Assembly (NCBI RefSeq): GCF_900182575.1
Contig: NZ_FXSZ01000003.1
Coordinates: forward strand, 358,400-422,399
Origin: Solitalea koreensis
Lineage (GTDB): Bacteria; Bacteroidota; Bacteroidia; Sphingobacteriales; Sphingobacteriaceae
Length of the DNA: 64,000 nucleotides
Direction: 5' to 3'
The translations under genes and the position numbers were made by a program. Numbering within the stretch: the stretch's first letter is position 1; every line of letters starts with the position of its first letter. Under the pieces are notes generated by a model. The model saw only the letters and a program-made list of their open reading frames with translations, did not search any database and was not told the DNA's origin. Of the stretch, positions 24,971 through 34,764 are shown one piece after another.

Positions 24971-26347
24971 CTATTTATCCCACCAAACCGGAACAGAAAG
25001 ATCATTAGTAACCACAGCTTGAGGATTATACAACCTTTCATCTATAGAGGTTGGAAATCTTAATGGAATTTGTGGCGGTTGTCCATTTGAATTAGGTACT
25101 AAAACCGGGAACCCGGTTCTGCGCCAATCATTATAAGGCTCAATCTGTGTAAATAATGCAATGTACTTTTGAGTGATGATTTGCTGAAGTGTTACGGATG
25201 TTGCAGAAGCGAAATTAGCTACGAAGGTAGGGTCTTCAGCACCTGTAACGCTTCTTAACGATGCCTTAATGGCTTCATTATATGCGGCCGCGGCAGCACC
25301 AGCATTGCCTAACCTAAGATTAGCCTCCGCTTCAATGAATTTAGCTTCAGAATAGGTTACCATTGGCAAAGGAGAGGTATTGGAAGCTATGCCGGGACCA
25401 AATTTGGAAGTACTTACAGTAACCTGATCATTAACCGGTGTTCCAGAGTAACCTCCTGCAGCATCTTTTGTTGCAAAGAAAGGTAAACGAGGATCATTGC
25501 CAGCCTTCATTAAATTAATAAAGACTTCACCCATTTGAATATATCCACCACGATTGCTTTGAAATGCGGCCCACTGATTAAAGTTAGTATTTACATTAAA
25601 GAAAAGAGCTTTCATATCTCCAGTTTCTTTAGCGGTTAAATCGGCTGCTGCAAGGAAGGTCAAGGCCTGGTTGGCGCTGCCGGCAGGATCAATCTGGCTT
25701 AAGCGGTTTGCGTAACGCGCTTTTACAATGTAGGCAGCACGTTTCCAAAACAAAATATTCCCCCCGAAAATAATATCATCGTTTGCTGGTACAAAAAGAT
25801 TGTCGGAAGGTGTTTTAGCAAAATCTGCAATGGCTTCGTCCAACATTGTTTGAATTCTTGCAATGATTTGTTCTTGGGTATCATATTTCACTGAATAACT
25901 ACCTTCTTTCCCATTAAATCCATCAGTATCGGGAACATCTCCCCAAAGATCGGTCGCAGTGCCCAAATTAATAGCATAAAGTATTTTACCAATGCCATCA
26001 TAATAAGGGCTTCCTGCTCCATAGGTGTCAAGTAATGTTTTTGCGTTAATCAATGCTCCTGCATAAATCGTTTGCCAATTGTTCAGCACATCACCTTCAT
26101 TATAGATATATCTTGCATAGGTAGCATATTGAAAATTTGTGCCTGCAACATGTTGGTCAAACAGACTAGTCACCCGTGCTATGTCACCTGTTTGGGCGGC
26201 AAAAGTAGACACCTCTGTAGCGCTCAGCAATAATGGAGCGGATGCAACTGCAGGAGCATTGGGGTTCATCGCATATTCGTCAAGTTTATCCTGACATGAC
26301 GTAATTGCAATAAACACTATAGTGAGTATTATTGTTAAACGTTTCAT
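24971..26347 (-). CDS. SusD/RagB-like outer membrane lipoprotein (SusD_2 type)
   Basis: 458 residues, lipobox ITSC (Cys18). The N-terminal CQDKLDEYAMNPNAP and the NLGTATDLWGDVPDTDGFNG block match the SusD_2 branch, and the helical TPR-like region ends in a PYNDWRRTGFPVLVPN block. SusD-like proteins are surface lids that deliver ligand to a SusC channel. The gene is 11 bases downstream of its SusC partner. No enzyme or regulator of the locus is adjacent, so the ligand is unknown; carbohydrate or peptide are both possible. Confidence 0.92.
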   Translation of the reverse strand: MKRLTIILTIVFIAITSCQDKLDEYAMNPNAPAVASAPLLLSATEVSTFAAQTGDIARVTSLFDQHVAGTNFQYATYARYIYNEGDVLNNWQTIYAGALINAKTLLDTYGAGSPYYDGIGKILYAINLGTATDLWGDVPDTDGFNGKEGSYSVKYDTQEQIIARIQTMLDEAIADFAKTPSDNLFVPANDDIIFGGNILFWKRAAYIVKARYANRLSQIDPAGSANQALTFLAAADLTAKETGDMKALFFNVNTNFNQWAAFQSNRGGYIQMGEVFINLMKAGNDPRLPFFATKDAAGGYSGTPVNDQVTVSTSKFGPGIASNTSPLPMVTYSEAKFIEAEANLRLGNAGAAAAAYNEAIKASLRSVTGAEDPTFVANFASATSVTLQQIITQKYIALFTQIEPYNDWRRTGFPVLVPNSNGQPPQIPLRFPTSIDERLYNPQAVVTNDLSVPVWWDK

Positions 26348-26358
26348 AACTTGTAAGA

Positions 26359-29300
26359 TTAAAAACCAAGGTTAATACCAAAAATAAACGAACGCGCTCC
26401 GGGGTTATTGAAATAATCAAAACCCTGGATGTTTGATCCTGCACCGGTGAGGCTGGTTTCCGGATCAACCCCATTATAATTGGTACTTAGAAATAGATTT
26501 CGACCGGTTACATTAAAGCCAATTGATTGAACATATTTCTCCCAGGCTTTAGGATGGAACGTGTAGCCAAGGGTAATTTCTCGAACCCTGAACCAATTCA
26601 CATCTACTATATTTTGTTCTACAGCGGAACCATTATCGCCTAAATAAAAATTATAATAGGCAAAGGCGCTAATAGGAATATCATTAGGTGTGCCGTCAGA
26701 TTTTACTCCCGGAACGATATAGGTACGTTCGCGATCAGCCGATGCTTCCGATCTGCCAAGACGGTTCAATCGAGCCTGCGTTCCGTTCCAGATGGAACCT
26801 CCATGCCGAATATCAAACAACACATTAAGCGAAACGCCTTTGTAACTAAATGTATTTCTTATGCCTCCTGTCCAGTCTGGCCATGGATTTCCGAGCGGTC
26901 CAAATTGATCTGCTTGGAATGGTAATCCACTATCATCAATGAGCAAATTACCCTTATCATCACGGGCCCATTTGCTTCCATATAATACACCTAATGGTTG
27001 ACCAACGATTGCATAAGCACCAGGGTCACCAAAACCGGTTTCAACCTCAAACTGATCAACTCCGTCTGCTAACTTCAATACTTCACTTCGATTTCTAGCC
27101 CAGGTTATCCCTAAATTCCAGTTAAAATCAGTCCCTTTATAAATATCAGCGTTTGCTTCTACCTCAAACCCTCTATTCCGTAATTTTCCGGAGTTCCCGT
27201 ATACACTTGCAAAACCGGTTGAAGACGCTAATGGACGAAACAAAAGCACATCCTTAGTTTCTTGATTATACCAGGTTAAGTCGAGATTAATTCTGTTCTT
27301 AATAAACTTAAGATTTAATCCTAATTCATTCCCGGTTACCCGTTCTGGCTTAAGGTTTTCAGAACCGAGGTTTGATAAAACATCATAACCAAAACCGCTA
27401 ACACCTCCATAAGGGAAAGATATACCATTGGTAAACCCATCTGTAAAAATTGGTACTTTAAAAAAGGTTGCGGCTTGATAAGGAACAGGAGAAATACCTG
27501 CTTGAGAATAAGCATACCTGAATTTACCAAAAGTGAACCAATCTGGTAATTTGAATGTTTGATTAAACAACCATGAAACTGATGCTGAAGGATAAAAGAA
27601 ATTATTCTTAGAAGCTCCAAATGTCGATGACCATTCGTTTCTGCCGGATACGGTTAAAAATAACATATCACGGAATCCAAAATCTAACTGCCCAAAAAGC
27701 GCCCAAGTATATTTTCTGGTTTTAGAAGTAGAAGAATATAGATTAGCTGCATTTGAGAGGTCATAAAAATTAGGTATTGAAAGTACTGTGCCGCGCGAAT
27801 ACAAGCTGCCAAAATTTGAACTATTAACATTGTGCCCGGCCGTGTAATTCAAAGTAATGTCTTTTGTTATTTCACCACTACCAGTAAAAATCAAATCACT
27901 ATTAATATCCCTATTAGTTATGGAGCCATAATTTACTTGACCTGTCTGATCAGCTGCATCGTTCCCCCAAGAAGATATAGCAAAAACTTGTCGACGGTCG
28001 TCGGAATAAGTATCCACCCCGAGCTTATAGGTTACATTAAACCAAGGTTTACCTAGGTAAGAAATATAAATATTACCTAAAATACGATTTACATTATCAT
28101 TAAAAGGATTTTCATATGCTGTATAAAATGGATTGTCATATCCTGCTGAAAAATAGGTGCGTTGAAATCCATTGTCAAAGGTATACGGATTAATGTCAAA
28201 TGAAGCTGGCATACGCATTAAGCCTAGCATAACTCCACCTAGCGTGCTACCATTTTGCACCCTTTGTCCTCCAGATTTTATATAGTTTGCTGTGCCGCCA
28301 ACTTTTAGCCAATCTTTTAGATATCCATCGGCAGTAAGACGAAATGAAGTTCTCTTGAAATTAGTTCCGGGAACGACCCCGTTTTGATAGGTATTGCCTA
28401 TTGCAAAACGGTAAGTAACTTTATCACTACCGCCATCAAAAGACAAATTAGTAGTATTAGCTGTTGATGTTTTGAAAAAAACATCCGCATTGTCATGAGA
28501 ACTTAAACCGGGAACGCTCGAAATCAATGGTCCCCAACTAGCTGATGTTCCTCCGCTAATATCATCATCTGTATTATAAATATGATCAGGGCCGGGATCA
28601 GCTGTAAAATAAGTAGGTACTCCATTTTGAATTGTTCCTTGGGCATAAGTGCTTTGGCGAGGAGGTAATTGAGTTACATTTGCTATTTCAAATGTCTGTC
28701 CTAAATTAATTCCTAAACCCTTACGACTTTTTCCTCTTTTAGTAGTGTAAACGATCGCGCCGTTACCTGCCTTTGCGCCATATAAAGCCGCTGCAGCAGG
28801 GCCTTTTAATATAGTAACCGATTCTATATCGTCAGGATTTAAATCAATAGCCCTATTAGAGTTATTTACACCAGAAAGATTTTGATTAAATGGATAATCT
28901 CCTGCGGTAGTTTGTGTCGTAGTATTATCAATTGGTACACCATCCACAACGATTAATGGTTGCACGTCTCCTGTTATAGTTGCAGGGGCTCGTAAAACAA
29001 TTTTACTGGAAGCGCCAGGTGTACCTCCTGAGCCTGTAACTTGAACGCCAGCTGATTTTGCCGATAGTGATTCAATAATGTTTACTTCACCCGATCGCTT
29101 TAGATCATCGCCTTTGATATCAGTTACAGCATAACCAAGTGATTTTTTTTGACGCGATATACCTAAAGCGGTTACGACAACCTCACCTAATTGCTGAGCA
29201 TCACTGATAAGTTCAACATTTATAACATTTCCTTTTCCTAATGGAACCTCTTTGGTAGTATACCCAATATAAGTATAAATAAGAGTATGAGCTTCCTCTG

Positions 29301-29493
29301 GAACAGATAGCGTGTACTTACCATTAAGATCGGTTTGAGTGCCAACGCTAGTCCCCTTTACCAGTATGCTCACTCCTGGCAAAGGTTGTTTATCCTCCTT
29401 TGCTGTCACCGTACCTGTAATAGTACGTTTTTGTGCAATTGCAGCAATACTTACCACTAGCATTAATGCAATACTTAGTAGAGTTTTTTTCAT
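26359..29493 (-). CDS. SusC/RagA-like TonB-dependent transporter
   Basis: 1044 residues. A signal peptide (cleavage near AIAQ, residue 21) is followed by a carboxypeptidase-regulatory-like domain (about 24-105), the plug with LGEVVVTALGI at its start and ILKGPAAAALYGAKAGNGAIVYTTKRGK, and the barrel ending in FGINLGF. It has no STN domain, so unlike the three later SusC proteins it is not expected to signal to an anti-sigma factor. It is paired with the SusD-like gene. The upstream spacer holds a terminator oriented the other way (29721). Confidence 0.94.
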   Translation of the reverse strand: MKKTLLSIALMLVVSIAAIAQKRTITGTVTAKEDKQPLPGVSILVKGTSVGTQTDLNGKYTLSVPEEAHTLIYTYIGYTTKEVPLGKGNVINVELISDAQQLGEVVVTALGISRQKKSLGYAVTDIKGDDLKRSGEVNIIESLSAKSAGVQVTGSGGTPGASSKIVLRAPATITGDVQPLIVVDGVPIDNTTTQTTAGDYPFNQNLSGVNNSNRAIDLNPDDIESVTILKGPAAAALYGAKAGNGAIVYTTKRGKSRKGLGINLGQTFEIANVTQLPPRQSTYAQGTIQNGVPTYFTADPGPDHIYNTDDDISGGTSASWGPLISSVPGLSSHDNADVFFKTSTANTTNLSFDGGSDKVTYRFAIGNTYQNGVVPGTNFKRTSFRLTADGYLKDWLKVGGTANYIKSGGQRVQNGSTLGGVMLGLMRMPASFDINPYTFDNGFQRTYFSAGYDNPFYTAYENPFNDNVNRILGNIYISYLGKPWFNVTYKLGVDTYSDDRRQVFAISSWGNDAADQTGQVNYGSITNRDINSDLIFTGSGEITKDITLNYTAGHNVNSSNFGSLYSRGTVLSIPNFYDLSNAANLYSSTSKTRKYTWALFGQLDFGFRDMLFLTVSGRNEWSSTFGASKNNFFYPSASVSWLFNQTFKLPDWFTFGKFRYAYSQAGISPVPYQAATFFKVPIFTDGFTNGISFPYGGVSGFGYDVLSNLGSENLKPERVTGNELGLNLKFIKNRINLDLTWYNQETKDVLLFRPLASSTGFASVYGNSGKLRNRGFEVEANADIYKGTDFNWNLGITWARNRSEVLKLADGVDQFEVETGFGDPGAYAIVGQPLGVLYGSKWARDDKGNLLIDDSGLPFQADQFGPLGNPWPDWTGGIRNTFSYKGVSLNVLFDIRHGGSIWNGTQARLNRLGRSEASADRERTYIVPGVKSDGTPNDIPISAFAYYNFYLGDNGSAVEQNIVDVNWFRVREITLGYTFHPKAWEKYVQSIGFNVTGRNLFLSTNYNGVDPETSLTGAGSNIQGFDYFNNPGARSFIFGINLGF

Positions 29494-30087
29494 GATGTAT
29501 TATTTTTAACATACTTAAATCTACAAAATATAAGCCATTAATTTTCAAATAGTTGTAATTTAATTACAGCTATGGTACAATTTAATTGAGGCTTGTAAAT
29601 AATAGATTCTGAAAAGGGGGCTTTTTTAGAATGTTGTATTTAAAAACAAACGCTCCTGGTAAAAATGCATACGCTAAAGAATAATGTACAGGTTAATAAT
29701 GACCATTTTTTGAATGAATTCAGATAAAACTTGTTGTTTTTCAACCAGTTTTATCTGTTTTTTCCTTTTAATGAAAACATCTTCTTATAGGTTTTAATCC
29801 TTTTGATTGTGGTTTCACGGCATTTTTTTTGTAATTCTTAACTTGGAAAGTGAGCGGTCTATTCCACAAAAGTCTTCTTTGCCGGTCGGAAAAGAAGAAT
29901 AAATAACTATACGTTTTTTTTCATCTGATTTTTTTCGCAGGGAATCATTTTCAACGGCATGACTGGTTGGGATGTCCACTTCTCATGTGCTTTTTGAAGT
30001 GCTTAGCTATACTATGCTCCTTTTTATACTGTTGTTGAAATTTTTGTTGTGATAGTTTATTGAATGAATCATTACATCTACATCGAT
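29494..30087. other. Gene-free spacer between divergent SusC and TonB receptor genes
   Basis: AT-rich and without a protein gene. The main structure is a plus-strand terminator-like hairpin at 29721-29765. No complete TTTG/TAnnTTTG promoter was found on either strand. The stretch from about 29770 to 30087 shows T-runs but no stem of note. Confidence 0.6.
29721..29765 (+). terminator. Orphan plus-strand terminator in the SusC leader region
   Basis: CAGATAAAAC (29721-29730) and GTTTTATCTG (29748-29757) form a 10-base-pair stem with an inner GTTG/CAAC pairing, followed by TTTTTT. No plus-strand gene precedes it for kilobases. Confidence 0.75.
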
Positions 30088-32418
30088 ATGAAAAAGCTGT
30101 TACTTACCATTTTACTGCTAAACTTAAGTTCAGGATTGTTTGGCCAAACGCTCACTCAAACGCTAAGGGGGCGAATTGTTAGTAAAGAGCTGCAAGAGCC
30201 CTTAACAAATGTAATAGTGCAATTATTGGATACTCAATTCTCAATGATCACGGCCAAAGACGGCAAGTTTAAGTTCTCTCATTTGCCTATGGGCCGCTAT
30301 GTTTTAAATGCATTTATTTTAGGTTACAAACCGATACAGCTTTCTGTGGAATTGACAAGCTCAGCAAAAGAGGTGGTTCTTTTAATCGAGATGGAAAAAA
30401 ATGTAATTCAATTAAACGAAATTGCAGTTTCAGAAAATAAGGGACGAGCATTTTACTTAAATGAAATTTCCTCAACTGGATCCAGAGTGTTTTCGATCGA
30501 TGATGCAAAACGTTATGCGGGAAGTTTGGGTGATCCTGCGCGTATGATTGCCAATTATGCCGGAGTTGTTTCCCTTGGCGATCGTAGTGATATTGTAATA
30601 CGAGGTAACTCCTCAACAGGCTTATTGTGGCGCTTGGATGGAATTGAAATTCCTAATCCGTATCATTTTGGAGGAATGTCAAGCGGAGGAGCGATTAGCC
30701 TCTTAAATACAAATATCCTTGCCAATTCGAATTTCATTTCAGGAGCTTTTTCTGCAGCATATGGTAATTCCATTTCCGGTGTGTTTGATCTAAAAATGAA
30801 AAGCGGTAATGATAAGAAGTATGAGTTTATCGGCAAAGTACTCTTGACGGGTTTGGAGTTTGCTGCAGAGGGTCCTATTAATCGACGTAAAGGAAGCTCG
30901 TTTTTGATTGATTATAGACATTCAACCATCGAAGTGATTGAAAAATTGGGGGTTTATTTTGGATATGTGGCAGTTCCAAGATATCAGGATTTATCCTTTA
31001 AATTAAATTTTCCGATCAACCAAAGTTCGAGTATTTCATGGTTGGGCATCGGGGGACTAAGTAATATTTCATTGCTTCAAAAGTCATCTAACGGAAATTT
31101 TGTTTCTTCCGGTAGAAATGTTTACTATGGCACAGATATGGCCGCCAGCGCAATTACCTATCTTAAAAACTATAAAAATAATGCGTTTAAATTTAGTCTT
31201 TTCTCAACGTTACGCAGGCCGAATTATAGTATTGACTCCGTTAATAAACAGCTAAATCTTTTGAACAATGAAGACTTTGCAATGCATGATCTTAGAACAA
31301 ACGTACAAGCAAGTTGGTACAAGAAATGGGATGGTCAATGGAGCTCACAATCTGGATTGACATTTACAAGGATAGATTTTGATATACACAATAGTCGATA
31401 TAACGACATTGGTTATAGTTTAGGCAGTACTTATAATTCTGTGGGGAATACCTATTTTATTCAAGCATTTTCTGAGTTTAAGCAAAAGCCCAACGATCGT
31501 TTAACGGTGAACTATGGAGTGCATTATATGCAGCTTTTAATCAATAACCGTTTTACAGTTGAGCCTCGCGCATCGGTGGTGTGGAATGTTTCTGAATATA
31601 ATGCACTTAGTTTGAGTGCAGGTATGCATAGTCAGATGCAGCCGCTCTTTGTTTATTTCCGTAAAATCTTAAACACCGATACCATAAGTAATAAGAATAT
31701 TGATTTCAGCAAAAGTATTCATCTGGTAGTGGGATATGATCGATTATTGAATGATAACTGGAAGTTGAAGGCCGAAGCCTATTATCAGCATCTTTATAAA
31801 ATTCCGATCAGTGCAAAGTCGCCGGGTTTTTCATTGCTTAATCAAGGTGATAGCGATTCTTTTTACTTTGAAGATAATATGATTAATAAGGGTACGGGGA
31901 AGAATTATGGGATTGAACTAACACTTGAAAAATTCTTTAGCAGAAACTATTATTTTTTATTCACAACATCAATATATAACTCACGCTACATTCCTTACGA
32001 TGGGAAAGAACGAAATACCGCTTTTAATGGCAATTACATTGTTAATGCATTAGGAGGGTATGAGCAGTCAGTGGGTAAGACTCATGCTAAAAAAATTAAG
32101 TTTGATTTTAAAGTGTCTTATGCGGGTGGCAAACGGTATACTCCTTTAACTTTAGAAAATCCGCAGCAGTTAAAAAATGAACCGACCATTGATGATCAAT
32201 TGTATTCTAAAAAGTTTAAAAGCTTTTTTAAAACAGATTTAAGATTTTCACTTCACAGAAACGGGAAAAAAGTAGCTCAAGACTGGCTTGTTGATATTCA
32301 GAATGTTTTTAATACCCACAATGTTTTTTCCCAAAGCATAGATCAAGACACCAACTCTATTAAAAATGAATATTTGTTAGGCATATTCCCTACTATTGGT
32401 TATCAAATTGAGTTTTAA
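30088..32418 (+). CDS. TonB-dependent receptor with N-terminal regulatory-like domain, orphan
   Basis: 776 residues from ATG 30088 (MKKLLLTILLLNLSSGLFGQ); the signal peptide ends there. A carboxypeptidase-regulatory-like domain (about 25-110, LRGRIVSKELQEPLTNVIVQLLD) precedes a plug (SLGDPARMIANYAGVVSLGDRSDIVIRGNS) and a barrel ending GYQIEF. It is shorter than SusC proteins, has no STN domain and no SusD neighbour. Plugs with NSSTGLLWRLDGIEIPNP are typical of the orphan receptors of Bacteroidota, whose ligands are mostly unknown. It precedes the sigma gene of module 1 by 177 bases, with no clear terminator. Confidence 0.9.
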   Translation: MKKLLLTILLLNLSSGLFGQTLTQTLRGRIVSKELQEPLTNVIVQLLDTQFSMITAKDGKFKFSHLPMGRYVLNAFILGYKPIQLSVELTSSAKEVVLLIEMEKNVIQLNEIAVSENKGRAFYLNEISSTGSRVFSIDDAKRYAGSLGDPARMIANYAGVVSLGDRSDIVIRGNSSTGLLWRLDGIEIPNPYHFGGMSSGGAISLLNTNILANSNFISGAFSAAYGNSISGVFDLKMKSGNDKKYEFIGKVLLTGLEFAAEGPINRRKGSSFLIDYRHSTIEVIEKLGVYFGYVAVPRYQDLSFKLNFPINQSSSISWLGIGGLSNISLLQKSSNGNFVSSGRNVYYGTDMAASAITYLKNYKNNAFKFSLFSTLRRPNYSIDSVNKQLNLLNNEDFAMHDLRTNVQASWYKKWDGQWSSQSGLTFTRIDFDIHNSRYNDIGYSLGSTYNSVGNTYFIQAFSEFKQKPNDRLTVNYGVHYMQLLINNRFTVEPRASVVWNVSEYNALSLSAGMHSQMQPLFVYFRKILNTDTISNKNIDFSKSIHLVVGYDRLLNDNWKLKAEAYYQHLYKIPISAKSPGFSLLNQGDSDSFYFEDNMINKGTGKNYGIELTLEKFFSRNYYFLFTTSIYNSRYIPYDGKERNTAFNGNYIVNALGGYEQSVGKTHAKKIKFDFKVSYAGGKRYTPLTLENPQQLKNEPTIDDQLYSKKFKSFFKTDLRFSLHRNGKKVAQDWLVDIQNVFNTHNVFSQSIDQDTNSIKNEYLLGIFPTIGYQIEF

Positions 32419-32595
32419 AGTGATTACTTTTATAAATCAAAACCGAATACGCTGGGTATATTTCCTACCTTCTGATACCAGATCGAATTTTAATCCAATC
32501 AAACTAAGAATTATTCTATTTTGTACTTTGGAAAGTAAAAAGTTATTTATCTTTCCGCTCCCCCAAATGTGAGGTTTTTTTTGCCAGAAAATTGC

Positions 32596-33126
32596 ATGGA
32601 TGATGTTTTAATACTTGAACAGTTAAAAGCTGATGAAGCTTTGGGGTTCAAGAATTTATTTGACAAATATTATAAGCAGCTCTGTTTACAAGCTTTTATT
32701 TTACTGGATAATAGCGAGGAAGCGGAGGATGTTGTCCAGACTTTTTTCCTAAAATTATGGCAGGAGAAACAATACCATCAAATTGAAACATCCCTAAAGG
32801 CTTATTTAAAATCTGCCGTTAGAAATGCCTGTTTAAATCGTATCAAACAAAGAAAGTCTTTTACAGAAGGCTCAATTGAAGATGCCAGTTTGTTAGCAGA
32901 TGAAAACTCTGATAACGTGCTGGAAAATAAAGAACTACAAAACCAGATAGAAAAAGCTCTTAGTTCGCTACCAGATCATTGCAGGAAAATATTTACAATG
33001 GTTGCCTTGGAAAATAAAAAATACCAAGAGGCGGCGGATGAATTGGGGGTCAGCATTAATACCGTTAAAACACAGTTGAAGAGAGCCTTTTCTAAAATGC
33101 GTGAACAAATGATCAGGTTTAAATAA
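32596..33126 (+). CDS. ECF sigma factor, FecI-like (module 1)
   Basis: 176 residues from ATG 32596 (MDDVLILEQLKADEALGFK); ATG 32569 is possible but adds an odd RFFLPENC segment. Region 2 includes GFKNLFDKYYKQLCLQAF and EEAEDVVQTFFLKLWQ, and region 4 includes LPDHCRKIFTMVALENKKYQEAADELGVSINTVKTQL. It is the cytoplasmic output of module 1, held by the FecR protein encoded 58 bases downstream. Two identical spaced motifs near fecR and susC are candidate target promoters. A T-run lies just before the start codon. Confidence 0.93.
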   Translation: MDDVLILEQLKADEALGFKNLFDKYYKQLCLQAFILLDNSEEAEDVVQTFFLKLWQEKQYHQIETSLKAYLKSAVRNACLNRIKQRKSFTEGSIEDASLLADENSDNVLENKELQNQIEKALSSLPDHCRKIFTMVALENKKYQEAADELGVSINTVKTQLKRAFSKMREQMIRFK

Positions 33127-33140
33127 AAAATATCTATTTT

Positions 33141-33170
33141 TTGTCACCCGATCTAAAAAAAAAATTGTCT
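33141..33170 (+). promoter_or_regulatory. Candidate promoter of the module 1 sigma factor, before fecR
   Basis: TTGTCACCCG, 14 bases, TTGTCT. Exactly the same two blocks and spacing occur before the module 1 susC (34695-34724). The last base is 14 bases before the FecR start codon, so the transcript would have a very short leader. Confidence 0.6.
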
Positions 33171-33184
33171 ACTAAGTAAGTAGG

Positions 33185-34342
33185 ATGAAGAAAATTCAAA
33201 GAGAAAATATTGAACAATTAATCATAGATCAATTAAGCGGTGAGATCACTGCTGATGATTGTGAGCTTTTGGAACGATTGATAAGTGAGGATGAAGAGGT
33301 AAAAGAGCTTTATGAGGAACACAAGGAATTGTTTTTAGGAGCAAAAGCAGCTTTATTTTTAAAGCAGGTTGATCAGGATGCAGCTTGGGAGAAAATAAGT
33401 GGAAATATTACTCCGTTAGTAGAAAGGAAAACCACAAAAACCATTCATTTAAAAAAATGGTTGGTTGCTGCATCCATTTTATTACCTATAGCTATTGCTT
33501 CTATTCTTATATTAAGAAATTATTCTTCTAATGAGCAGCCACAGCTGGCTCAAAAAAATGAAAAAGTAAAACTCCTTCTAGCAACAGGAGAATCAATTAC
33601 CTTGGACCAAAGTGCTAAGAATAAAACGGTAAGCACAAATGTTGCCGTATTGCACAATGAGCAAGGGGCACTGAAATATGAGCTGAAGGATCAGAAACAT
33701 GCGTTGAATTATAATACCTTGGTAGTTCCACGTACTAAAGATTATAAAATCAAATTATCGGATGGCACTGAGGTTTGGCTTAACTCTGATTCAGAATTGA
33801 AATTTCCTTTGGAGTTTGAAACCGACAAGCGCGTAGTTTACTTAAAAGGTGAGGCCTTTTTTAAAGTAGCGAAGAATCCTAAGAAACCTTTTATCGTAAA
33901 AGTGAATGAGAAGTTGGATGTTCAAGTGCTTGGGACTTCCTTCAACGTAAATAGTTATTCAAGTAGTGCTTTAAAGGTTGCTCTGGTGGAAGGTTCAGTG
34001 AAATTAAATTCGAATGGTACCGAATCATTATTGAAGCCAGGATTTATGGCGACTTACTCCCCAGGAAGTGGATTTTCTCAAAGTACCTTTGATGAGCAAC
34101 AAGTACTTTCGTGGATGCAAGGAATTTACTTATTTAATAATTCGGATCTCAATGAGATTAATGAAATAGTTCAGCGCTGGTATGATGTAAAGATTGAGGC
34201 AGATCCCAGTCTTCAGGATGTTAGCATTTCAGGGGCTATTGAAAAGAATAAACCTCTTGAACAATTTTTGCAAAATTTAACTGCCACTTCTCAATTGCAT
34301 TATATAGTAAAGGAGAATAACATTGTACTGCTTAAAAAATAG
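33185..34342 (+). CDS. FecR-like anti-sigma factor (module 1)
   Basis: 385 residues: a cytoplasmic N-terminal domain that would bind the sigma factor (about 1-88), one membrane helix (about 92-110, WLVAASILLPIAIASILIL) and a periplasmic FecR domain with KIKLSDGTEVWLNSDSELKFP, EAFFKVAKNPKKPFIVKV and LGTSFNVNSY. The C-terminal part (SGAIEKNKPLEQFLQNLTATSQL) resembles the DUF4974/STN-like module that meets the receptor's STN domain. It passes receptor occupancy to the sigma factor. A strong terminator follows at 34494. Confidence 0.94.
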   Translation: MKKIQRENIEQLIIDQLSGEITADDCELLERLISEDEEVKELYEEHKELFLGAKAALFLKQVDQDAAWEKISGNITPLVERKTTKTIHLKKWLVAASILLPIAIASILILRNYSSNEQPQLAQKNEKVKLLLATGESITLDQSAKNKTVSTNVAVLHNEQGALKYELKDQKHALNYNTLVVPRTKDYKIKLSDGTEVWLNSDSELKFPLEFETDKRVVYLKGEAFFKVAKNPKKPFIVKVNEKLDVQVLGTSFNVNSYSSSALKVALVEGSVKLNSNGTESLLKPGFMATYSPGSGFSQSTFDEQQVLSWMQGIYLFNNSDLNEINEIVQRWYDVKIEADPSLQDVSISGAIEKNKPLEQFLQNLTATSQLHYIVKENNIVLLKK

Positions 34343-34493
34343 AGATAGACTTTCTCTATAATAATTTGTTTTTAAGTGGCTATTATGAACCTCTTGTTAA
34401 CTTCCCTTCCCATTTGTGCTCCCGTTTTTTAGAAATTTTCTAGGGTTGAATTATAACTAACTGCCTAATGTTTAGGAATTTAATGTTTTGCCA

Positions 34494-34528
34494 AGGCCCC
34501 TGCTCTCTCCCGCAGGGGCCTATTTTTT
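34494..34528 (+). terminator. Intrinsic terminator after fecR (module 1)
   Basis: AGGCCCCTGC and GCAGGGGCCT pair perfectly around TCTCTCCC and are followed by ATTTTTTG. Confidence 0.92.
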
Positions 34529-34694
34529 GTCTAGTAGATTAAAAGTAAAATCCTGTTTTTTAAACGTTTAGTCCAGTTTGATTTTAATAAATCAATATTA
34601 TCATTACTAAAGTTTAGTATTGTTTCTCTAACATTCATAAACATCACTTTCATTTCTTTTGCTCACTGGTTTTTTTTTGACAAATAAAAAATTG

Positions 34695-34724
34695 TTGTCA
34701 CCCGTTTGCCAAATTTTATTGTCT
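34695..34724 (+). promoter_or_regulatory. Candidate promoter of the module 1 sigma factor, before susC
   Basis: TTGTCACCCG (34695-34704), 14 bases, TTGTCT (34719-34724), identical in both blocks and spacing to the copy before fecR. It ends 40 bases before the susC start, a usual leader length. Confidence 0.65.
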
Positions 34725-34764
34725 TAATAGGGAATTGAACAAAATTTAACCTAATTAATCAATT

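Larger units (their letters stand above)
34343..34764. other. Spacer between fecR and susC of module 1
   Basis: No protein is encoded. It contains the terminator at 34494-34528, an AT-rich stretch, and the second copy of the candidate sigma promoter at 34695-34724, so susC is probably its own transcription unit. Confidence 0.65.

Noticed and set aside
30064..32418. TonB receptor as a SusC partner of the minus-strand SusD
   Set aside because: It is divergent, shorter, and the SusD gene already follows a full SusC directly.
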